Positions 8,965 through 19,085 of a stretch of DNA of 21,454 bases are shown here, in pieces. The notes beneath the pieces are model-generated. The model saw only the letters and a program-made list of their open reading frames with translations. It was not told the origin of the DNA and searched no databases. The position numbers and the translations under genes are program-made. The first letter of the stretch is position 1, and every line of letters starts with the position of its first letter. The DNA is from Ascoidea tarda (nom. inval.) (lineage: Eukaryota; Ascomycota; Saccharomycetes; Ascoideales; Ascoideaceae): assembly GCA_030560485.1 (NCBI GenBank), contig JAKTTS010000262.1:1-21454 (forward strand), read 5' to 3'.

Positions 8965-11160
8965 ATGGAAAAAAATGACTTTAGCAAATTTTCATGAAAT
9001 GGTATTCTGCCACAATATTTACAAACGTGTTTCTTGATCTCATTATATTATTATATTAATAAATGGTGATATTATTAATCGTTTCCCAGATGGTTTTTGA
9101 CATATGCCCGTACTTTCATTAAAATAATGGTTTCCGAGATGGGTTTCAATCACTCTGAGCAATAAAATCAAAGTGCGTTAATATCTGATGTTGAATCAAA
9201 ACCCTTAATATTTTGTCATACTTGACAAAGATTACTTCGAAAAACCTTTTTTGTTTTATATCAAATTTATGGCCGAAACTCCAAATGGTTTAAAAATCAA
9301 ATCGAAATTTTCACTGATTACTTCCATAAACTCGCCAAACCTCTCATCATCAGCTTCATTTTTTTTTCTGGCCGATCTGTAAAAACTTTCTAATTTGAAT
9401 CATTTTGACGTTTTTGGTAAATGATATAAAACCTTTAAAAATGTATATATCGATTTTGATTCAAACGTTCTAAGACAAACTAACGAACTAAAAACAGCTA
9501 AAATCATTATTTCTTGTTTTGAGGCGCAAAATCATGGTGATATTGTCTAGCTCAATAAAATTTTAAAAGAAATATTTGGTCTCATCCCAAAAGTGACAAA
9601 TCTAAATTTATAAATGTAGATTCATTTTTTTAAAAATTGTCAACTAAAATTTCAAATTTCAAATACTTCAATCAGCTGATATTTTTTCAGATGGTGGAAT
9701 TAATGATAACAATTATAATGCGATTGAAGCTTTATCATTGTGAAAACTGGATAAATTTTAAAATAAGTTTTCAATTTCAAATAATTTTGAATATAGTGTT
9801 TTTGTTCTGGTTTTTGAAGAAACTGATCTTCCTCCTTTTTATTATTATTTTGAGTCAATGACAATGTGTAAAAATAAAAATAAAGATAAAATTAAGCGAG
9901 CACTTATTGTAAACAAAATTATGGAAAAAGCGTTAAATCACATATAATATGCGGTGATTGGTTCCAAAAAAATCACAAACCAAAACGTTTTTGAAAATTA
10001 CAGTCAATTTCATTACAAAAATAAAATCGATGATTTTTTTGTTGAATTTTACGGATCAAACATGTTAATAGCGACAATGTTTTGTTATTTCACCCTCGAG
10101 ATGTAACTGGCTTTATCTAAGTTCTTAATGATGGTTCTAGTCTAGTTTGGCAAAGTAATACTAAATTAAGCTAGTTTTACTTCAAATTTTTAACTTTACT
10201 TTTGTTGATTCTAGAAATATTTTATTTTATTCACAGCAACTGGTAAGACATAAAATTTAAACTGATAAAAAAAACCGTGCAAAAAGAATTTTTGAAATTA
10301 ATGATTGGCCACGTTATAAAAATTTTTGAATCTTCACTCTTGACAATGTGAAACCTCAAATACTGTTTGCTGTTAAAAACAATTTCAAATCAGCAGATTG
10401 CTTGGAGCGAAATATCAACAATAAATATTTCTCAAACAAGTAAATTTATAGCATTTTAAGTGAAATTTTTAACGACTGCATGTTTCGCAAAAATGTTCAG
10501 AAAAAAGAAAATTTGACCAGCACAGCGCTCAAAACAATGCTGAAAAATTAACTAAAATAAAATTTTACGGACGGTGAAATGATATGTACAAAAATAATTC
10601 ATTTCAACAAACAAGATGATGAATTAGTTATTTCAGATGGCATTAAAAACTTACAAATTTCTTCGTTATTTAATGCAAATCAAATAATTTTATGTAGAAC
10701 TCATGAATTTCTTAAATTTTACAACGATTTAAATTTTTTGAAAACCTGAAATCAATTAATTATTCTTTTGGGTAAAGAATTTGACAAAAATAAAAACGGT
10801 GGCGTTCAAAATAAAATATTTATCCGTTTCAGTAGAGCGATTTTTTAGCTCATACAAAAATATTTTCGCTAAACCCCAGATTAAGAAAAAAAATAGACAG
10901 CCCGGGCCAATCTCCATTGACTGTGACATTCACAACTTACATTCTTATTTTTTTTTTATTATTTCATTTTCATCATTAATTGTGTTCTCAAACTTTAAGC
11001 AATAATAGTTAATGGAAAAGATACAAAACATGCATGGGAACTATTGCGGATGGTTCATTTTTTGGGTTGTCGTATTTATAGCCAATATCATATTTACCAG
11101 CAAAAGAATTTTAAAATAAATTTTGACGTGTTTTTCTTCCTTATCATCAAGACCCATGAG
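8965..11160 (+). pseudogene. Long decayed coding tract, unidentified, perhaps gag/pol fossil
   Basis: From an ATG at 8965 (MEKNDFSKF) the + strand keeps a coding signature for about 2.2 kb with many breaks. Examples are GRNSKWFKNQIEIFTDYFHK near 9270, DSNVLRQTNELKTAKIIISC near 9470, FEETDLPPFYYYFESMTMCK near 9815, KIDDFFVEFYGSNM near 10025 and DDELVISDGIKNLQISSLFN near 10615. G is strongly enriched at codon position 1 in these runs. It leads directly into copy C, so it may be that copy's gag region. At over 700 codons it is longer than a usual copia gag and may hold pieces of more than one copy. No domain was recognised with confidence. Confidence 0.4.
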
Positions 11161-11540
11161 TTGTATTTGTAGGTGAAATTGATTCCAATAAATTTATTAG
11201 CATCGTTTTATTTAAAGCAATAGATACTGTGGTGGTTTTATTTCTACATTCTTCAAATGAATAAAATACAACTAAAATACTGATTTGTGTTAGTGAAAAT
11301 AAATTTTTTGACATGGCTGGCATCATCAATTTTTTTTCATCACAAATACCATATATCTCAATTCTAGCAGATAATGACATCTACATGAAACGAAACGTTG
11401 TTGAAAATAAAAAAAATAATAATGTTAATTTAAATAGTAAAATTACTACAGACTCGAAGACTTGCCTATTGAACACAATTACTATTGTTGCAAATGAAGA
11501 TACCTGTTTGACCTTAATTAAACCGTCATCAATTAAATAG
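11160..11540 (+). pseudogene. Coding-like lead into the protease of copy C
   Basis: One frame over about 127 codons is almost free of stops, against about 11 expected by chance at this base composition. This is among the best-kept fossil stretches of the window. Runs include VVFVGEIDSNKFISIVLFKA, FDMAGIINFFSSQIPYISIL and SKTCLLNTITIVANEDTCLT. By position just before the protease it should be late gag or the gag-protease junction. I saw no zinc-knuckle CCHC. The minus-strand frames over 11147-11569 are shadows of this tract. Confidence 0.45.
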
Positions 11541-11850
11541 CAGGTGCAACGTTTGATTTTTGTAAACATGCTAACTTAATGGCCTGAGTGTATTTTGTTA
11601 ATTGCGCTGGCAAATTAAATGAAAAGATAACCGTAGTTTCCGATTTGAATTTGTACATTTTCTTTCCCATAAATAAATGTGTTCAGCAATTAAAACTTTT
11701 AAATAAGAATTGTCTAAGTAGACTAATAAATTAAGATTTTTGTTCATACATTAATTTTATTTTGACACACTTAACGTTTTCAAAAAAGCTGATAGAATAT
11801 TCTTAATCAGACAGTCTAGATAGCAGAGATGCAAATTTATTGGTTGGTAA
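11540..11850 (+). pseudogene. Aspartic protease-region remnant of copy C
   Basis: GATFDFCKHANLMA matches the start of the copia protease ('D-S-G-A-[ST]-x-H...'). CAGKLNEKITVVSDLNLYIF and KCVQQLKLLNKNCLSRLIN follow, like the later protease strands and the 'L-x-V-L-Y-V-P' approach. In the family this protease cleaves the gag-pol polyprotein. The remnant is broken. Confidence 0.5.
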
Positions 11851-11859
11851 AACCAATTA

Positions 11860-12960
11860 ATTTACAACGTGAAGATCAAACAAGAGATTTTAACTCCTTC
11901 AAATGGCCAACTCCTTTGCGGGCTGTTTTGAAGAACTAATGGAAATGAATGTTTTCCAAAATTATGATGTTTCACTTTTTTTGATCATTGACAACACAAA
12001 AAAAAAATGATAAAGTTTTACGGTAGGAAAGTATTTTACATTTAAATGGGTTTCAACCAAACTAGGTACAAAAACGAGGTGAAAATCAAAAATAAAAAAT
12101 TTATCAATTTCTATCACATGTTATGTGCCACGACACTTTCTAGATGATGTGGAAATTTGCTGTGATTAAATAATAGTTAATTTATAACTACATTCAAAAA
12201 GTCCCATTTTTATTTTGTGAATTAAGTACGTTGATTATTTTCAGCTTTCTGAAAACTCCAAATTTTTTTGGCGAATATTTTTGAAACCAAATATATAATT
12301 ATTATTTATTAAAAAGTAGGACGAATATTGGAATCATGATTTTCTCTAGTTTTTTAAAATTTGTGGTTTCATTTACTCATGTCTTGAAAAGTTTTTCTTT
12401 GATGAAAATATTTAGTTTCCAGTTGTTTATGGTTATGGAATTTTTGTTAGTAAATTAAATAAAAAAATCATTAGTTATACTAGACTGAACTTTAAAGAAA
12501 AGTCAGACATAAAAAATTTTAGACGTTCCAATGTTTTTCCACCAATAACTTTTTTAAAACCTTCAGAAAGTGCAAAACTTTCTTTAATTTTTGTTATTTA
12601 GCAAAAGAAAAATGAACAACAACTTACAAAGTGAATAAAAATTGAAACTCCATTAGTCAAAAATCATAGTGCACCACAAACAGCAAATGGTTCTTTACTA
12701 AAAGTGCGCATCCCCAATGTTGATAAATGATTGGTTCTTTATTGTTTAGCCCAAATAGAGTTTGATCTAGTATTTGCCTTAAAATATCATTGTTGACACG
12801 ATGTCGGGTTATGTCATTTATTTTCCATTTCGAAGTCCCTAATAAAGTTTCAATATATTTGGTACAGTCCAAGCAATTTAACGCTAAATATACACCAAAT
12901 AATGAAAAATATTATTAACTACTTTCGATGTTTTGTGAAAAGAAAGGTGTAATCATTAAT
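11860..12960 (+). pseudogene. Integrase remnant of copy C
   Basis: Clear late integrase-core signature at about 12659-12800: KNHSAPQTANGSLLKVRIPN, then CLAQIEFDLVFALKYHC. This fits the retroelement pattern 'H-S-x-P-x-T-P-x-x-N-G-x-x-E-R ... L-L-A-x-x ... W-x-x-A'. Earlier runs (MANSFAGCFEELMEMNVFQN near 11905, NEVKIKNKKFINFYHMLCAT near 12080, YTRLNFKEKSDIKNFRRSNV near 12480) keep coding character, but their domain placement is uncertain. The minus-strand ORF at 12657-12872 is a shadow. In the family, integrase inserts the cDNA into the host genome. This copy is broken. Confidence 0.55.
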
Positions 12961-12999
12961 TACTATTGTAATCAAAACACCATTTTTTTTATTTAAATT

Positions 13000-13490
13000 T
13001 TAAATTCTGACTTTGCCGCAAATTGAAAACTTTCTTAGTTTTAATCTAGCAGCTAAACTTAATTAAAAAAAAAATTTGATGGTTGCAGTTCAAGAAAGCA
13101 ATGGTTTTTGTTATCATAAACTAATCATAGTGAATATAATTCGAAGATAGAATTATCAACGTCCGGATACCACTCATATAACTTGTCAAAAAAAAAATAA
13201 TGTTGGATGAGCTTTAATTGAGCTTAATAGTGAGAATTCATGAATATTATCATCACGGGTGCAAAACCCAGTGCATAAAAACGGAAACCGTATCCATATA
13301 AATATGATTTTGTGAGATGTGAATTTTGAAAAAAAATTAAAACAATGAATCAGCTAAATACCAAATTCAAAATTAATGATGTTGCGGCAAACATGGTTAA
13401 TATATCTATGGTTTTAAATCTCTTTTTTTTTTTAACTTTCAATAAAAAAAAGTGTGAAAAAGTCAAATTTTCTGGAGAGTGACATAATCG
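13000..13490 (+). pseudogene. Coding-like remnant between integrase and T-rich block
   Basis: Runs on the + strand include LSLIVRIHEYYHHGCKTQCI near 13220 and, from an ATG at 13345, MNQLNTKFKINDVAANMVNI. Both have G-first codons and read as protein, but I recognise no motif. By position in copy C this would be the linker between integrase and RT or the first part of RT. Confidence 0.3.
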
Positions 13491-13499
13491 CTAAATTGG

Positions 13500-14240
13500 T
13501 TTTTTACACTTTTAATTTTTTAATTATAGTGATTGACGCTTTTTTTATTCTTATTTTTATTCTTAGCATTAATTTCAACAATTTTTATTACTAAATATAT
13601 TATAAAGATACCAAGTTATTAAAAGTTTTTAACAGCCCTACTTTTAATAAGGTGATCTTTTTTATCGGGACGGCAGGGTTTTTTTATATGGATTTATTAA
13701 AATAATACCATTAGACGTGTCATAGTTCAATTTAGTTTTGTCTACAGAATTTCAAACCTTATTAAAAAATTTTTTTCATTCCAAAAGAGATAAAATCTTT
13801 TCAATTTGTGTTTTACTTTATTCCTAATTATTTTTTTGCTTTTCTTTTATACCATTTATTGTCAAAATAACTTTTATATTAATTTTATATGTTTGATATA
13901 TTTTTAGTATTAATTGGAAAATACAATTTTTATAATGACTACTTCTTAACCCTTTAGAAACATTCTACTGATTAATTTTTTAAAATCATTTTTTCTACAA
14001 TTACTTTTATTTGTGAAATAATACTGAGCTTTGTTCTTTGTCGGGTTTTCTATTTTGGATTTTTTATTCGACACTGTCCTCTTATTTCTTCTGCTTAATC
14101 AGTCTTTGGTAGCTCAAAATACTATTTCAATCGGATTTCAAGTCATTTTTCTCTCATTGATTATTCACTAAGAGTTGTATTTTAGCAATCTTTATAAAAC
14201 CCTCAAATCCCCGTTGCCTTTTCAAAATGTCATTAGACAG
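13500..14240 (-). pseudogene. Decayed K/Q-rich minus-strand tract in T-rich block
   Basis: This T-rich block interrupts copy C. Its complement reads as coding-like: DILKRQRGFEGFIKIAKIQL near 14200, SILSYQRLIKQKK near 14110 and KTKLNYDTSNGIILINPYKK near 13700. The peptides are rich in Lys, Asn and Gln. I recognise no family, and the tract is broken. Because the flanking integrase and RT are in order, the simplest explanation is a later insertion into copy C. Confidence 0.3.
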
Positions 14241-14535
14241 ACCCAGTATAACAACACATTATTTTAGCCAGTTTTAAAAAATAATTTGCTGCCAAAATAT
14301 TGACCGCTGCCAATCCCAATCCCATCAAAATTAATGCATTACTTCACTCAAAAAATATCAGTTAGTCTGTTTTAAGGATTTCAACATGATCTTAATTATT
14401 ATGGAGACCTGGTTAAAAATAATTACCTTAATGACGATAATAATGAATTACCTGAAGTTCCGCAATTTGCTTTTCTGAAGAGCGCCAATGATCATTTGAT
14501 TATATTGGTATAGTCGTTTTACTAGATATATTTTA
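14240..14535 (+). pseudogene. Reverse transcriptase remnant of copy C
   Basis: The runs DLNYYGDLVKNNYLNDDNNE and then LPEVPQFAFLKSANDHLIIL match the copia RT segment directly before the catalytic box ('D-x-C-x-F-x-K-x-x-x-x-x-x-I-I-L-V-Y-V-D-D'). The position fits the integrase upstream and the RNase H downstream. It is broken. A superficial resemblance to fumarylacetoacetate hydrolases (N-Y, then P-x-x-P-x-F-x-F-L-K) was considered and set aside. Confidence 0.5.
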
Positions 14536-14539
14536 ATTC

Positions 14540-15240
14540 AATTTGATATCTATTGCTGCAAAATCAAAATTTTTAAAGAATCGACTTATAATCTTTTACT
14601 ATTATTTCAATAATCAACACAAATTTTCATCATTTCTGCTACTATGTGCCTTTACGGATTGTGAGGTTTTTAAGGGTTTAATAAACTTTAATGACTATAC
14701 CAAATTTAACCCGAAAATGAAAACTCCATCCAAGGTTTTCCATTTTTTTTTTCTGAAAAAATTGATAACATGAATAAACAGACATGATGAAGTTTAGTAA
14801 TTAGCTCCAATAATCTAGTGCTGAAGTTTAACTTGCTGAATTTTCAAAACAAGCATTTGTTTTTATGTCAAAAAATAGATGTATTAGTAAAAAAATGTCA
14901 GTTAAATTTTATCAAAATTGACCAATTAAAACCCGCAAACGTCAAGAAAATTTATTGGTTTGGTGAGTTTTTAAATCTAGATATCAATGATCGAACTTAT
15001 GATATAAATAAAGATCTATACTTTTTCAAATAAAAGAAGTTAGAAAATTGTTTGTCATCTACTGCCAATGTTGAAAAAAGTATCGCTGTTTTGGTTTCTG
15101 GAGAAAATGATACTGCTTTCTTATTAAAAATCGATAACCGCGTTTCAATGTGTAAAATTGAGAATAACGAAAAAATCAGCAAATCATGCATTAAAAACAA
15201 CTTGAACGGACGATATATTAAGTCTGTGATTTGAAATTTG
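14540..15240 (+). pseudogene. RNase H remnant of copy C
   Basis: SSTANVEKSIAVLVSGENDT at about 15055, followed by FLLKIDNRVSMCKIENNEKI, fits the copia RNase H pattern 'L-S-S-T-E-A-E-Y-x-A-L ... W-L ... D-N-Q-S-A-I-x-L-x-x-N', and the region ends with a basic GRYIKSV stretch. Upstream runs (LNFIKIDQLKPANVKKIYWF near 14905) belong to the connection region. In the family RNase H removes RNA from the RNA/DNA hybrid during reverse transcription. The minus-strand frame at 14997-15200 is a shadow. Confidence 0.65.
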
Positions 15241-15354
15241 GATTTTAAGATTCACACAATTTTCAAAATTGTATGTTTTAACAATGAGCTTTAAGTTTTC
15301 AACAATTTTAAGACTATTGTGTGTCTATATACTTATGTCCTAACAATCAATGTT

Positions 15355-15540
15355 ACTTATGACATGACTTTGTTATCTAACTATTGCAATAGAGCGATTT
15401 ACACTAATACAGTCGATGATAATTTAACTGGGCGTGTCGAAATTGATAGTCAATAAAACAGACCTCATTTGGGAGATATCAAATGTATTTTTGAAGTTCT
15501 AAAAATATTATCCGCATTTAAAAGTTGACAGTAAATAATA
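15355..15540 (+). pseudogene. Extra RT/RNase H connection fragment of a copia copy
   Basis: YDMTLLSNYCNRAIYTNTVD and then RPHLGDIKCIFEVLKIL resemble the copia stretch 'R-P-D-I-x-Y-x-V-x-x-x-S-R-x-x-x-x-P ... H-W-x-x-x-K-R-I-x-R-Y-L'. In an intact element this lies between RT and RNase H. Here it lies just after the RNase H of copy C, so it is out of order and must come from another copy or a rearrangement. It is broken. Confidence 0.4.
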
Positions 15541-15599
15541 AAATATAAACATTTGCTTGATATTGCCATGAAAATCGAATAAAATCAATTAACAATTTA

Positions 15600-16200
15600 A
15601 TTAAACCAATCAATTACTAATTTTTTATATTTTTGATTATTTCCATTATAAAATGCACTATACCGGTCATTCAATATTTACAGCCTTAAAACACATAATT
15701 TTGATCAAGAGATGTTTTGTATTAAAACTATAATGATATGTTAATTAAACCTGGGCAAATGTTATCAGTAGGGCTGTAATGTTCTAAAATGACTTTCCTT
15801 ACAAAATCTCAAATTTTAATACAGGTCATTTTTTCTTTTTTTTGACATGAACAGTTCTTTTTATTTCTTCCGGATTTTCTCTACTGTAATTCTTTTTTTA
15901 TTTACACCTCTTGACGGTACTGTTTCTCTTCCATCAATTTTACATGATCAATTTTTTAATTTTATTATTAAGTAAAAACATTATAATCTTATCATTTTGT
16001 TACATTTAAAAAAACTTTTAATTGATCTATTTTTTTAAATCCATCTGTTCCATTTCTACTTAAATAATTGATCAGTTGATTAACTTTGTGTTAGAGGAGT
16101 TTTTTTTATTTTAGGGTTTCAATATGTTTTGTTATTTTTCGAATTTTTAATTTGGTGACCCATCTGTTCTGCAAATTACCTTTTCAATAAAATTGCATAT
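15600..16200 (-). pseudogene. Decayed K-rich minus-strand coding tract, unidentified
   Basis: The complement of this T-rich block has good coding-like runs: NQLINYLSRNGTDGFKKIDQ near 16050, DGRETVPSRGVNKKRITVEK near 15900, and SKKRKNDLY near 15840. G-first codons are frequent. It is broken and not assignable to a family by eye. It lies directly upstream of copy D, the same arrangement as the other T-rich blocks. Confidence 0.35.
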
Positions 16201-16389
16201 TCAGTTTGAAATGATCTTTAATCAATGGGGTTTTTCAATCCCAACAATTTGCAGTGAAAATGTTTTGAAGATGAAATTCATAAGTATTGATTAAAAACAA
16301 TTTCAAAGGCCATACGGCCCCCAAACCTTTTTGAAAATATCACCGGTCATTACTGATATTTTTAAAACAATTTTGAAAGCCTAATAGTA

Positions 16390-17150
16390 ACTAATGATTG
16401 ATGTTAGCAAAATGATCAGTGGTGATTTAGTTGTTTTAATAAATGAAAATTTTGAATTGATTATTTCAAGTTGCAAATTAAAGTTTCTATTTTTTCGGGC
16501 TCTTCAATTTAAATTTCAATTTTGTCTTAAACGAATAAAAATTTTTAAATTTTAATGAACTTGATTTTTTTGACATAAAAAAATTTAGTTTGGTTTAGTG
16601 AAGATGATGAATTCAGCTCATATATTTTCACCTGTATTTTCAGTGGAGAACTCATTACTTTTCAATTTTCTGCTACTCTCAATTTATAAACAAACAGATT
16701 TGCTGAAAAACAAAATAAAAACCATTGAAAAAAAGATTGGTTTAATGCTCAAAATCATGGATAGTATTCAATGATAGTAAAATTAAGCTTTTCATCATTA
16801 TATTAAAATCATCAATTATAATCGTGAGGACATGAACAATCAAAAAGTATGAAAAATCATCAAATCTTCCAAGAAAACATTCCACAATCTTCATTGTTTT
16901 AGATGTCGTATTTTTCATATTTAATCAGGATCCTCCACAAAAAATTTTTAAAGAAAAATTAAAGTCAAACGTCTTTGTGGCAAATCTCAGAAATAAACAT
17001 TTTTGGTACAAACAATTGCTATTAATAGTATTATTGGAATCTTCTCATATACTGGAACAAATTTGTCTTTTTTTTTTTTTGACCACTCAACTTAATCAAA
17101 CACAATTAAATCAATTTTGACTAGGAGTTTAAATAATTTTTCAGAAACAA
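16390..17150 (+). pseudogene. Integrase-region remnant of copy D
   Basis: Coding-like runs in one frame include MISGDLVVLINENFELIISS near 16412, MNSAHIFSPVFSVENSLLFN near 16607 with a following Lys-rich helix (LLKNKIKTIEKKIGLMLKIM), and HNLHCFRCRIF near 16883. The last matches the conserved segment just after the integrase core. RKIKVKRLCGKSQK near 16950 then fits the 'R-x-K-L-x-x-K-S-x-x-x-x-F-x-G-Y' segment. The first two runs are not assigned to a domain. The region is broken. Confidence 0.45.
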
Positions 17151-18640
17151 ATGCAATTTACAATTCTTTTTTATTGAAGAGTCCCGATAGTACAATGAAT
17201 ACTGATGATAACTTCATCATCCAAAAAATTTTTCTGGAAGATAACAGGGACAATGCTGTTGAATTTAATACTGCTCATACCACACATCATTAAGGGTTCC
17301 ACCTCAACACTACAGTTGTTGTTTTAGATGAGTTTAAAAATTAAAATTCAATTAAACAGAAATCAAATATAACAATAATCTAAAGTCAAAGGACTTCTGA
17401 CATTGTGATAATAAAAAATGTCGCTACCTTTTTGAGAGAATTTGAGTGATTTGAATCAAAAAGAAAATTTTAACTCATTGTTTGTAGTATGAATTTCTTT
17501 ATTCCTAATAAATGTTTTGAACAACTAATTTTACTATATAAAATTCAGTGAAATGATTCAGTCAATTGAACAACTTGCTTAAAACCCACAGGACTAAAAG
17601 TGGCAATATACTTTCAGAAAAGTTGGATCAGTATTTTTAAAGATTGTTTTGATCAAACACGTACTAATTTATTTTTTGCAAAACCTCACTATTATGTTCC
17701 GGCCACTTTAAAAAAGTCCTTTTGCATTTTTGACGTAAGAAAGTTGCCAACCACAGTTATCAAAAACTAATGGAAATCAAAATATTTGACGTTTATGATC
17801 TAGGTCAGAAATTTCATTTATCTGCAACACAATAAAACTCCAACTAATTTTTTTGCTAAATAATAAACCTATTATTGAAAAATCTAATGATGCGGCCGTC
17901 TCCAAAAAATATTTCCAAATAAATGCTGATATTATTGCTGATGTCTATCAACCTTTTTAAAATCATGATACCTGCACGCTTGATTTCGCCGTTGCTGCAT
18001 TTGACAAGTGAGCAACTGGCCTGTTTGACGCATCAAATTTTTTCTTCAAATATTCTATTAACTAAAAAAACTTTTTTCAATTTTCTGAAAAATGTAATGA
18101 TGTTGAAAAAATTCAGTTGAAAATTAAGCGTGGAGTATATGTACTAAATCAAGAACATCATATTTGATTGAACACTAAAATTCGAATTTTTAAACATTGT
18201 AATGATGTCAAATGTTTTTTTGAACGTTGCGTCATTTTTAAAAATAATCTGCTCTTAGCTGTCTATTTTAATGACATCTGTGCTACTGCTATAAAATAAA
18301 ATGTTAATGATAATAATCAACTGATTTTTAAAAAAAAATGTATTATGAAAAACGACGAAAATGTTGATAGTTATTTACGTTTCACTATTAGAAAGCAGCA
18401 TGTGGGGTGTTAATCTCTCCTGATAATTTCATAAACAAAATGACCAAAAATTATGAAATTACATAACAAAAAAAAACTCCATCATCATTAAAAAAAAAAT
18501 TTAATGTAGCAGAATGCGGAATGCAATTTTTAACTAAAAATGAAGACTTGAAATTCAGACCAATATTTGCGGATTTATTTTTTGCTTCTAGTAAAATTAA
18601 AATAGATGTCTTTATTGTCACTTCAATGTGGTAAACTTTT
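17150..18640 (+). pseudogene. Reverse transcriptase remnant of copy D
   Basis: The integrase-RT linker shows as NTDDNFIIQKIFLEDNRDNA near 17198. Runs such as KPHYYVPATLKKSFCIFDVR near 17683 and INADIIADVYQPF near 17919 follow. KRGVYVLNQEHHI near 18126 fits 'L-Y-G-L-K-Q-[AS]-x-R', and KCFFERCVIFKNNLLLAVYF near 18210 fits the approach to and start of the catalytic box. FNVAECGMQFLTKNEDLKFR near 18500 lies after the box. In these runs about a third of codons begin with G, the normal coding pattern. It is broken. Confidence 0.6.
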
Positions 18641-19085
18641 TTTATAACACCATTAACAATTGTTTCAAATTTACTTATTGATATTACTATATCATTTTGA
18701 AAATTAAAAAGTTTTTTTTCAGTAAATTACAAATAATGATTCAATGAGCCATGAAAACGGAAATAACATTAAAAGAAAAAAGATGTTAAATTTGGTCGAC
18801 CAAGTAATCAAACGTTGTTGTTCACTACATTATTTTACAGATTCTGTTTTTTTGTAGATCTCCAAAATGCTGATGCTTAATGCGCCATGTGAACATACCT
18901 TAGCAACAATCTAATTAGTAGAAGTCTACTGAATAAACCTGTGTCTCATTGTCAAGTACAAAAATAAAATATGCTGCATTGACGGAATCAACAAAGTCCG
19001 AAATGTACTTCAATAACTTCTTAAAAAAAATTTAATTTGGCTTATATTATATCAATTTATTTGATGAAAATTATTTTTTTTTGAT
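18640..19085 (+). pseudogene. RT-RNase H connection of copy D, poorly kept
   Basis: Readable runs include GRPSNQTLLFTTLFYRFCFF near 18797 and NNLISRSLLNKPVSHCQVQK near 18905. By position this is the connection between RT and RNase H. I see no motif strong enough to place residues. It is broken. Confidence 0.4.

Larger units (their letters stand above)
11160..15240 (+). mobile_element. Ty1/copia LTR retrotransposon fossil, copy C
   Basis: This is the most complete fossil of the window. In order on the + strand: a coding-like lead (11160-11540), protease (about 11540-11830), integrase (about 11900-12960), a stretch of uncertain RT-side sequence (13000-13480), a T-rich block (13500-14240), RT (about 14220-14530) and RNase H (about 14540-15235). 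The distance from the RT box to the RNase H 'SST' segment (about 545 bases) is normal for the family. The distance from protease to RT (about 3 kb) is longer than usual by about the length of the T-rich block, which therefore looks inserted. The copy is broken dozens of times and is old. No LTR pair was found. Confidence 0.65.

Noticed and set aside
10781-11005. SVERFFSSYKNIF, resembling the C-terminal dimerisation motif of hAT transposases
   Set aside because: It is only a short match. A neighbouring frame over the same bases continues the coding-like tract, and I saw no upstream hAT domains or terminal inverted repeats.
11147-11569. Two minus-strand ORFs (11147-11380 and 11381-11569)
   Set aside because: They overlap the best-kept + strand frame of copy C, which is open across nearly the whole interval, so they are shadows.
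12657-12872. Minus-strand ORF of 71 codons
   Set aside because: The + strand over the same bases carries an integrase-core signature in a longer consistent frame, so this is a shadow.
14395-14520. Fumarylacetoacetate hydrolase-like pattern (N-Y, then P-x-x-P-x-F-x-F-L-K)
   Set aside because: The same run fits the RT segment before the catalytic box, and its position between integrase and RNase H of copy C explains it.
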